Shown piece after piece: positions 5,896 through 11,131 of a stretch of DNA of 11,131 nt; position 1 is the stretch's first letter; each line of letters begins with the position of its first letter. The position numbers and the translations under genes were made by a program. Below the pieces are notes generated by a model that was not told where the DNA came from, searched no databases, and was given only the letters and a program-made list of their open reading frames with translations. The DNA lies in NCBI RefSeq assembly GCF_910587525.1, contig NZ_CAJULS010000079.1, positions 1 through 11,131 of the forward strand. The letters are read 5' to 3'. The stretch comes from an uncultured Oscillibacter sp. Lineage in GTDB: Bacteria > Bacillota > Clostridia > Oscillospirales > Oscillospiraceae.

Positions 5896-6555
5896 ATGCT
5901 TCACTATCTGGAAAACCTGTTTCACGCTCTGGACCTGGGATCTCTGAAAGATGCCGCGCTGCGTATGGCGGCAGTTCTGCTGTGCCTGACAGTGCATGAG
6001 ACCTGCCACGGACTGGCGGCCTGCGCATTGGGAGATCCCACCGCCAGGTCCAGACACCGGCTGTCCCTGAATCCTCTGCGGCATATCAACTGGTTTGGTC
6101 TTTTGATGATGTTTGCGGTGGGCTTCGGCTGGGCCAGGCCGGTACCGGTGGATCCCAGGTATTTCAAGGATCCAAAGCGGGGGATGGCGCTGACCGCCCT
6201 GGCGGGACCTGTCTCCAATTTCCTGCTGGCAGCATTGGCAATTGGGATTAGTAAAGTGATTTACCTTTCCGGATATTACCACTCGGCGCTGGATGCCGCG
6301 TTTATGTTTTGCCTGTACATTCTGGCGCCGCTGTCTGTGGGCCTGGGGCTTTTCAACCTGCTGCCCATCCCGCCGCTGGACGGCGCCAAGGTCCTGGGCG
6401 CCCTGCTGCCGGACGCGACATATTTCCGGATCATGCGCTATGAGCGGTATGGGATGCTGGCGCTGATTCTCCTCTCTTTCACCGGCGTGGGGAGTGCGGT
6501 CATCAGCCGGAGCATCATGACCGTCTACAGAGGTCTGTTCAACTTGTTTTATTGA
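5896..6555 (+). CDS. Site-2 protease family membrane metalloprotease
   Basis: An intramembrane zinc protease-type protein of 219 residues, in the compact S2P/M50 group without PDZ domain. The zinc motif HETCH (34-38, HExxH form) sits in the first core membrane helix, and the third ligand region NLLPIPPLDG (154-163, D162) is in a later helix. The conserved GPxxN segment (GPVSN, 104-108) is also present, so the active site looks complete. The ATG at 5896 is chosen because GGAGAGG lies four bases upstream. A TTG nine codons earlier would start five bases after the predicted transcript start with no ribosome site. It heads the operon with scpA, the arrangement common in Clostridia and Bacilli for this subfamily (YwhC/YdiL-like). 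The substrate is unknown; anti-sigma factor cleavage is typical of S2P but is not shown here. Confidence 0.92.
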   Translation: MLHYLENLFHALDLGSLKDAALRMAAVLLCLTVHETCHGLAACALGDPTARSRHRLSLNPLRHINWFGLLMMFAVGFGWARPVPVDPRYFKDPKRGMALTALAGPVSNFLLAALAIGISKVIYLSGYYHSALDAAFMFCLYILAPLSVGLGLFNLLPIPPLDGAKVLGALLPDATYFRIMRYERYGMLALILLSFTGVGSAVISRSIMTVYRGLFNLFY

Positions 6556-6564
6556 GGTGTGGCT

Positions 6565-7344
6565 TTGGAAAATCCTGTGTTCAAACTGGAAAAAGTGGTC
6601 CGATCCAAGGAGGAGATGCAGGACTTTGAGGGACCGCTGGACCTGATCTTGTTTCTGCTTGGTAAGAACAAAATGGAGATTCAGGACATCTCTATCTCTT
6701 TGATTTGCGACCAGTACCTGGAGTGGCTGGCAGTGCGGCAGGGCATGGACCTGGAGGTGGCCAGCGAGTTTGTCACTATGGCTTCCCACCTGGTTTACAT
6801 CAAGACACGGATGCTCCTCTCCATTGAGGACGAGGAGGCCCAGAGCGAAATGGACGCCCTGATCCAGTCTTTGGAGGAGCGCCGCCGGAACGAGCGGTAT
6901 GTTCAGGTCAAGGCGGCGGCGGAGCAGCTGTCTCCCATGAGCGAGTTCGGGCGGAACATCCTGACCCGGCCCCCGGAGCCTGTGAAGCGGGGGAAAATCT
7001 ATGAGTACGACCATGTCCAGGCAGATCTGGTCTTGGCTATGGCAGAAATCCAAAACCGGGCAGAGCGGGCGCTGCCGCCTCCTAAGACGGCTTTTCAGGA
7101 CATCGTTCAGCACGAGCCATACCCGGTAGAAAATAAGGCACGTGAGATTTTGCAGCGGCTGAAGCAATTCGGCGTCACCCGGTTCCAGATGCTGTTCCGC
7201 GGAAACCGCAGCCGCAGCGAGGTGGTGGCCACCTTCTTGGCGGTGCTGGAGCTGTGTCGCGCCCATGTGCTGCGGCTGAGCGGCTCTGAGACGGAGTGCA
7301 CTGTCCGGCAAGAAGGTGAGTGGCCGGAAGATCTGACAATATAG
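6565..7344 (+). CDS. scpA: Segregation and condensation protein A
   Basis: Kleisin subunit of the bacterial condensin SMC-ScpA-ScpB, which compacts and separates replicated chromosomes. The N-terminal helical domain opens with the family motif DFEGPLDL (20-27) and continues with IQDISISLICDQYLEWL. The centre has the usual charged linker. The C-terminal winged helix that binds the SMC head is seen in the ILQRLKQFGVTRFQMLF region and the following RSEVVATFLAVLELC segment. I place the start at TTG 6565, because the ribosome site GAGGTG (6554-6559), overlapping the protease stop codon, lies five bases before it. A GTG at 6559 would have no spacing, and an ATG at 6616 would trim the N-terminus before the motif. 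The overlap suggests coupling with the protease gene. Confidence 0.95.
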   Translation: MENPVFKLEKVVRSKEEMQDFEGPLDLILFLLGKNKMEIQDISISLICDQYLEWLAVRQGMDLEVASEFVTMASHLVYIKTRMLLSIEDEEAQSEMDALIQSLEERRRNERYVQVKAAAEQLSPMSEFGRNILTRPPEPVKRGKIYEYDHVQADLVLAMAEIQNRAERALPPPKTAFQDIVQHEPYPVENKAREILQRLKQFGVTRFQMLFRGNRSRSEVVATFLAVLELCRAHVLRLSGSETECTVRQEGEWPEDLTI

Positions 7345-7383
7345 GAGACAAAATAATCAATATTTCGGAAATGGAGTATAAAT

Positions 7384-8022
7384 TTGGAAACCTTGGAGAC
7401 AAAAGAGATCGAATCCGCCGTGGAGGCGATTTTGTTCGCCTCCGGCGAACCTGTGCAGACAGAGCGGGTCTGCGTAGCCCTTGGGCTGGAGCGGCCCGCA
7501 GCGGAACAGGCCTTGCAGAGGCTGATGGATTACTACGCCTACGAGCGCCGGGGCATCCGGCTGCTGCATATTGAGGACAGCTGGCAGCTGTGCTCCGCTC
7601 CGGACCATGCCGACGCCGTTCGCCGGGCCTTTGAGATCCGCAAGCCGGCCAAGCTCAGTCAGCCGGCGTTGGAGGTATTGACCATCATTGCATACTACCA
7701 GCCCACCACCCGGGCCTATGTGGACCAGATCCGCGGGGTAGACAGTTCCTATACCATGAGTTTGCTGCTGGACCGGAAGCTGATCGAGGAGTGCGGACGG
7801 CTCCAGGTGCCGGGACGGCCCCGCCTCTACCGCACCACCAAGCAGTTTCTGCGGGCTTTTCACCTGACCAATCTGGAGGATCTGCCGGAGCTGCCGGACT
7901 TCGGCGTGGAGGGGCAGATGCGCCTCAACGAGAACGGCGAGGTAGTTGATACGGAGATCGAACCGGAGGAGAGCGGTGAATGCCCGCCGGAGGGCAAAGA
8001 CAGCCCGGGGCAGGACCTGTAA
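7384..8022 (+). CDS. scpB: Segregation and condensation protein B
   Basis: ScpB dimerises and binds the ScpA middle region in the SMC condensin complex. The 212-residue protein has two winged-helix domains: the first at about 5-80 (ESAVEAILFASGEPV, then the RGIRLLHIEDSWQLCS wing), the second at about 90-165. The signature LEVLTIIAYYQPTTRAYVDQ and the GRPRLYRTTKQFL wing are intact. An acidic tail of about 40 residues (EIEPEESGE and so on) is typical of the family. The start is TTG at 7384, with GGAG seven bases upstream; an ATG at 7371 is in another frame. It lies 39 bases after scpA. Confidence 0.95.
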   Translation: METLETKEIESAVEAILFASGEPVQTERVCVALGLERPAAEQALQRLMDYYAYERRGIRLLHIEDSWQLCSAPDHADAVRRAFEIRKPAKLSQPALEVLTIIAYYQPTTRAYVDQIRGVDSSYTMSLLLDRKLIEECGRLQVPGRPRLYRTTKQFLRAFHLTNLEDLPELPDFGVEGQMRLNENGEVVDTEIEPEESGECPPEGKDSPGQDL

Positions 8023-8073
8023 GTTTTTGCCGTAGAATGAGGACCAGTGAATTTCTGGAGAGGGGGGCTGCCT

Positions 8074-8730
8074 GTGATCTGGCGTTGGGTACTGGGCATT
8101 CTGACCCTGCTGATCCTGCTGCTTTGCCGGACGAGGGCCGGTGTGCTGGTCACGCTAAAAGACACGGTGCGCGTGGATGTAAAGCTGGGCTGGCTCCGTT
8201 TCCAGATCGTCCCCGGAAAGAAAGAGGCCCCGAAAACAAAAAAGCCTAAAAGAGAAAAGGGGAAGAGGACCAAAGCGGGAAGAAAAAAGAAATCATTTCC
8301 AAAGCCCTCTTTGGCGGATATACAGGATGTGCTCAAAACATTGGGACCGCCGCTGAAAAAGGCCTTGAACCGTACCCGCCGGGGGATCCGTATTGATCCC
8401 CTGTGCCTCTCGCTGGTGATCGGCGGACAGGAGGACCCGGCCGCCGCGGGAAAGCTCTACGGCGAGATCAACGCTGCTGTTTGGACGGGAATGCCTGTGC
8501 TGGAGCAGCTGCTGGACATCCCAACCCCCCGCATTCATACGGAGGCGGATTTTGACGCGGAGAAAACGCGGGCGGAGGGGACACTGGGGATTACGATCCG
8601 CATCGGCACGGCGCTGGCCATCGGGTTTGGGATTGCTGTCCCGGCCCTGCGGTGGTTCCTGCGTTATATGAGAAAACACCGGAAGAAGCAGCTGTCCGCG
8701 CCGGAGGAATCCGGAGTCAGGGCCGCATAA
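8074..8730 (+). CDS. ytfI: DUF2953 membrane protein (YtfI-like)
   Basis: A membrane-anchored protein of about 218 residues whose function is not established, encoded directly before a YtfJ/GerW gene as in Bacillus (ytfI-ytfJ). It has an N-terminal membrane helix (about 3-18), a lysine-rich linker (about 51-80), a soluble DUF2953-like part with IRIDPLCLSLVIGG and the GKLYGEINAAVWTG stretch, and a second hydrophobic segment near 172-195, followed by a basic tail. I chose GTG 8074, which has an AGAGGGGGG ribosome site six bases upstream. A GTG at 8047 has only a three-base spacing. The family is linked by gene order to sporulation; a role in delivering or anchoring YtfJ is inference. Confidence 0.82.
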   Translation: MIWRWVLGILTLLILLLCRTRAGVLVTLKDTVRVDVKLGWLRFQIVPGKKEAPKTKKPKREKGKRTKAGRKKKSFPKPSLADIQDVLKTLGPPLKKALNRTRRGIRIDPLCLSLVIGGQEDPAAAGKLYGEINAAVWTGMPVLEQLLDIPTPRIHTEADFDAEKTRAEGTLGITIRIGTALAIGFGIAVPALRWFLRYMRKHRKKQLSAPEESGVRAA

Positions 8731-8748
8731 GGGAAGGAAGGTTTCAGT

Positions 8749-9147
8749 ATGGAGAATAATATGGAAAAGAAGACACCTCTCAATGATCTGATGCGCTCCG
8801 CCATGGAGAAGGTCCGGGAACTGGCGGACACTAACGCCATCGTGGGCCAGCCCATCACCACGCCGGACGGCGTGACCCTGATCCCGATCTCAAGGGTCAG
8901 CCTGGGTTTTGGCTGTGGCGGCGGAGACTACGGAAAGGTACAGCCGAAGAGCTTTAGCGGCTGCAGCGGCGCGGGGGTGAACATTGCTCCGGTGGCATTT
9001 CTAGTTATCAAGGACGGTATTACCCGGGTGCTGCCGGTGGCGGTGCCGCCGGTGTCCACCGTAGACCGTGTGGTGGAAATGGTTCCGGACGTGCTGGATC
9101 GTGTGGAAAAATTTTTCGACAAAAAAGAAGAAAAAGATTTGGAGTAA
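8749..9147 (+). CDS. ytfJ: YtfJ/GerW-family sporulation protein
   Basis: A 132-residue protein of the GerW/YtfJ family; in Bacillus subtilis the homologue is made in the forespore and is needed for normal germination. Residues 20-35 give the family's N-terminal helix and VGQPITTPDGVTLIP. Then come the glycine-rich FGCGGGDYGK (about 47-56), a serine/glycine loop (SGCSGAGVNIAP) and VAFLVIKDGITRVLPV. A basic/acidic tail DKKEEKDLE ends it. The start ATG has AAGGAAGG seven bases upstream; an ATG four codons later is a possible alternative. It follows the DUF2953 gene by 18 bases. The presence of this gene is the strongest single sign that the organism forms spores. Confidence 0.92.
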   Translation: MENNMEKKTPLNDLMRSAMEKVRELADTNAIVGQPITTPDGVTLIPISRVSLGFGCGGGDYGKVQPKSFSGCSGAGVNIAPVAFLVIKDGITRVLPVAVPPVSTVDRVVEMVPDVLDRVEKFFDKKEEKDLE

Positions 9148-9159
9148 TGGGGGTATACT

Positions 9160-9188
9160 ACCATCACCGTGAAAAATGAGGTGATGGT
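9160..9188 (+). promoter_or_regulatory. Hairpin covering the dacF ribosome-binding site
   Basis: ACCATCACC (9160-9168) pairs perfectly with GGTGATGGT (9180-9188) over an 11-base loop. The ribosome site GAGGTGA (9178-9184) is almost wholly in the right arm, and the TTG start (9191) is three bases after the stem. The left arm begins 13 bases after the ytfJ stop, so a ribosome ending ytfJ translation would sit close to it. A DNA operator is an alternative reading. Confidence 0.6.
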
Positions 9189-9190
9189 TC

Positions 9191-10282
9191 TTGCCAAAGC
9201 GTATACTCTGCTGTTTGACGGCGGTCATGTTGCTGTCTGCTGTTTTTCCCTGCCGGTCACATGCGGTGAGCACCTCCGCTACATCCGCCATCTTGATGGA
9301 TGTGAACAGCGGACGGGTGCTCTACGAGCAAAATGCCGACGCGAAAATGCTGATTGCCAGCACTACCAAGATCATGACGGCGCTGGTGGCGATCCGGGAG
9401 GGAAATCTGGGAGATGTGGTTACCATAAATCATGAGACCACGCTGACCGAGGGGTCCTCCATGTATCTGAAAGAGGGAGAAGAGCTGACGCTGGAGACGC
9501 TTCTCTATGGCTTGATGCTCTGTTCCGGAAATGACGCCGCCGTGGCTATTGCGGGCCATGTGGGCGGCAGTCAGACGGGATTTGTGGCGCTGATGAATGA
9601 GACCGCCAGGGAGCTGGGGATGGAGCATAGCTCCTTTGCAAATCCCAACGGTCTGGATCATGAGAACCACTACTCCACCGCCAGGGATATGGCCCGTCTG
9701 GCCTGTGCGGCGGTGCAGAACGAGACGCTGGTGCGTATTGCCTCCACCCGGACGGTGACCGCCGGCGGGCGTACCATGACCAACCACAACAAACTTCTGA
9801 GTTATGTAGAAGGCTGCATTGGATTGAAGACCGGGTATACCCGGGCGGCGGGACGGACGCTGGTCAGCTGCGCAGAGCGGGACGGACAGCGTCTAGTGGC
9901 GGTGACGCTCCAGGACGGCAATGATTGGGCGGACCACCAGGCGCTCTTTGAGTATGGTTTTTCCGCCTATCCCGCCCAGCGGGCGGCGGTATTGGGACAC
10001 ACGATTGGGACGGCTGATATCCAGGGCGGTCTGTCTGGCACAGTGCCGCTGGCGGCAGCCTCCAGCTTTTCCTGGCCCGTGGGAGCGGGGGAGAGGCTGG
10101 AGACCCGGATCGAGTTGAGCAAGCCCCTGACCGCACCGGTGCTGTCCGGTACGGTAGCGGGCCAGGCGGTATTCACGTTGGATGGTGCGGAGATAGGCCG
10201 GGTTGACCTGCTGTGTGAAAAGACAGTACCGCCGAAGCTGGAGACTGCCATGAGCGCCCTGAAGACGGGATTGCTGGAGTGA
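9191..10282 (+). CDS. dacF: D-alanyl-D-alanine carboxypeptidase (DacF type, penicillin-binding protein)
   Basis: Removes the terminal D-alanine from peptidoglycan stem peptides outside the membrane; DacF-type enzymes adjust cross-linking of the spore cortex. The 363 residues begin with a signal peptide (1-25, cleavage likely after SHA). All three active-site motifs are intact: STTK (57-60, nucleophile S57), SGN (112-114) and KTG (213-215). The S11-family core ends near residue 250 and a PBP5-type C-terminal beta domain follows (about 255-350). The usual membrane-anchoring tail is not obvious. TTG 9191 is the start, because GAGGTGA lies six bases upstream and the signal peptide begins there. 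Its ribosome site is within the 9160-9188 hairpin. A vegetative DacA-like role is possible; its position after ytfJ favours the spore function. Confidence 0.93.
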   Translation: MPKRILCCLTAVMLLSAVFPCRSHAVSTSATSAILMDVNSGRVLYEQNADAKMLIASTTKIMTALVAIREGNLGDVVTINHETTLTEGSSMYLKEGEELTLETLLYGLMLCSGNDAAVAIAGHVGGSQTGFVALMNETARELGMEHSSFANPNGLDHENHYSTARDMARLACAAVQNETLVRIASTRTVTAGGRTMTNHNKLLSYVEGCIGLKTGYTRAAGRTLVSCAERDGQRLVAVTLQDGNDWADHQALFEYGFSAYPAQRAAVLGHTIGTADIQGGLSGTVPLAAASSFSWPVGAGERLETRIELSKPLTAPVLSGTVAGQAVFTLDGAEIGRVDLLCEKTVPPKLETAMSALKTGLLE

Positions 10283-10294
10283 GGATAACAAGAG

Positions 10295-11002
10295 ATGGAA
10301 GAGCGGCTGCAAAAACTTCTCTCCGCCGCGGGGGTCTGCTCCAGGCGGACGGCAGAGGACTATATCACCGCCGGACGGGTGACAGTCAACGGGCTCCCTG
10401 CATCGCTGGGACAGAGGGCGGACCCGGAGCGGGACAAGATATGCGTGGACGGCCGGCGGCTTGGGTCCAGAGCCGCGCCGGTCTATTTGATGCTGAACAA
10501 GCCCCAGGGCTATGTGACCACGCTCTCTGATGAAAAGGGCCGCCGTACGGCGGCGGACCTGGTAAAAGACTGTGGCGCCCGGGTCTATCCGGTGGGCCGG
10601 CTGGACCTGAACTCCGAGGGGCTGCTGCTGATGACCAACGATGGAGAATTGGCCCAGCGAATGACCCATCCCAGTCATGAGGTTTCCAAGACGTACCATG
10701 TCTCGGTATCCGGGGCAGTGGAGGGCGCGGCAGAGCGGCTGTCTGCCCTGACGGATCTGGAGGGCGAGCCCATTCGTCCTGCCCAGGTGTCGGTGCTGAG
10801 GACCGCGGGAAGGACGGCGGAGCTGTCCGTCACGGTTCACGAGGGAAAGAACCGGCAGGTCCGGCGGATGTGCGCCGCCTGCGGACTGTCGGTCCGGCGG
10901 CTGCGCCGGGTGCAGGAGCATACCCTGGAGCTGGGAATACTTCCAAGCGGGGCGTGGCGGTACTTAACGGAAGAGGAGATTCAGGAGCTGAAACAGCTGT
11001 AG
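10295..11002 (+). CDS. rluB: RsuA/RluB-family 23S rRNA pseudouridine synthase
   Basis: Makes pseudouridine in rRNA; the RluB group modifies 23S rRNA near the peptidyl transferase centre. The 235 residues have an N-terminal S4 RNA-binding domain (1-62, starting with MEERLQKLLSAAGVCSRR and the VTVNG motif). The catalytic domain follows, with LNKPQGYVTT (67-76) and the active-site loop GRLDLNSEGLLL (101-112), catalytic D104. The EGKNRQVRRM motif near the C-terminus is typical of RsuA/RluB enzymes. The start ATG has GAGGA nine bases upstream, overlapping the dacF stop. The same order (scpAB, ytfIJ, dacF, rluB) is common in spore-forming Firmicutes. RluB is the most likely target class, but RsuA (16S) cannot be excluded by eye. 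Confidence 0.92.
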   Translation: MEERLQKLLSAAGVCSRRTAEDYITAGRVTVNGLPASLGQRADPERDKICVDGRRLGSRAAPVYLMLNKPQGYVTTLSDEKGRRTAADLVKDCGARVYPVGRLDLNSEGLLLMTNDGELAQRMTHPSHEVSKTYHVSVSGAVEGAAERLSALTDLEGEPIRPAQVSVLRTAGRTAELSVTVHEGKNRQVRRMCAACGLSVRRLRRVQEHTLELGILPSGAWRYLTEEEIQELKQL

Positions 11003-11018
11003 ACAAAACTGATCGGTG

Positions 11019-11047
11019 AAAACAGCCGCCTTGGGCGGCTGTTTTTA
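11019..11047 (+). terminator. Strong rho-independent terminator of the operon
   Basis: A 12-bp stem (AAAACAGCCGCC at 11019-11030 with its complement at 11034-11045), a 3-base TTG loop and a run of five T at 11042-11046 begin 17 bases after the rluB stop codon. It ends the operon that starts at 5829. Confidence 0.92.
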
Positions 11048-11131
11048 TGTCCGGAAGGCCTGTCTGCCGGACAACGTCATGACTGCGGCCGGGACAGCCG
11101 TGATTTTTGCAGTGGATGGTTGGAAAGTATT
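11048..11131. other. Short non-coding end of the window
   Basis: No gene is visible in these 84 bases. TGTCCGG (11048-11054) and CCGGACA (11067-11073) form a 7-bp inverted repeat with a 12-base loop and no T-run, so it is not a terminator. Its role, if any, is unknown. The next gene's promoter may lie at or beyond the edge. Confidence 0.4.

Noticed and set aside
5311..7311. A 666-codon open frame on the minus strand
   Set aside because: It lies opposite the GNAT, S2P and scpA genes, whose products have clear family motifs; its own translation is low-complexity, rich in Q, H, R and P, as expected of a shadow frame in GC-rich DNA.
9154..9159. TATACT as a -10 element of a separate dacF promoter
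   Set aside because: No matching -35 or forespore sigma-factor element is found at suitable spacing.
9893..10921. A 342-codon open frame on the minus strand
   Set aside because: It is opposite dacF and rluB and has no recognisable motif or ribosome site.
11107..11131. A possible promoter at the right edge
   Set aside because: TTGCAG-like bases are present but any -10 element would run off the window.
1..11131. CRISPR arrays, tRNA or rRNA genes, insertion sequences, toxin-antitoxin or phage-defence genes
   Set aside because: No regularly spaced repeats, RNA gene features, transposase motifs or defence domains were seen on either strand.

Overview
The window looks like a chromosomal segment of a GC-rich, spore-forming Clostridia species, most likely Oscillospiraceae (the Flavonifractor/Pseudoflavonifractor/Oscillibacter type). 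This rests on the dense GC-rich coding, strong Shine-Dalgarno sites with frequent TTG/GTG starts, sigma-A-like promoters, a GerW/YtfJ-type sporulation protein and the scpA-scpB-ytfI-ytfJ-dacF gene order. The genus is inference. No rRNA, tRNA, CRISPR array, transposase or phage gene is visible, and no stretch over 300 bases lacks a gene.

Left part (1-2126, minus strand): the start of a polyamine ABC transporter operon, potA followed by potB, which overlap by 11 bases. potB runs off the left edge. A good sigma-A-type promoter lies about 140 bases before potA, and the leader holds a 15-bp palindrome.

Next (2172-3405, plus strand): a promoter drives a HAAS/DUF1700-like membrane protein gene overlapping a small PadR repressor gene. 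Repeated half-sites flank the promoter, suggesting autoregulation. A 12-bp-stem hairpin closes this operon and separates it from a convergent RluA-family pseudouridine synthase gene (3406-4368, minus) that has its own promoter.

Middle (4593-5814, plus): a small accessory patch with an AT-richer DUF1648 membrane protein, an unrecognised helical 151-residue protein, and a GNAT acetyltransferase that appears to have lost the centre of its fold.

Right part (5829-11047, plus): a seven-gene operon that starts at an extended -10 promoter and ends at a strong intrinsic terminator. It encodes a site-2-type membrane metalloprotease, ScpA and ScpB (condensin partners), a DUF2953/YtfI-like membrane protein, a YtfJ/GerW spore protein, a D-Ala-D-Ala carboxypeptidase (DacF type), and an RsuA/RluB-type pseudouridine synthase. 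The set links chromosome organisation, spore/peptidoglycan maturation and rRNA modification. Four of the seven genes start with TTG or GTG, and the dacF ribosome-binding site lies inside a 9-bp hairpin.

Most of the window is recognisable core biology. I see no clearly new multi-gene system. The points most worth following up are the PadR/HAAS control region, the hairpin over the dacF ribosome-binding site, the potA leader, and the shortened GNAT protein.
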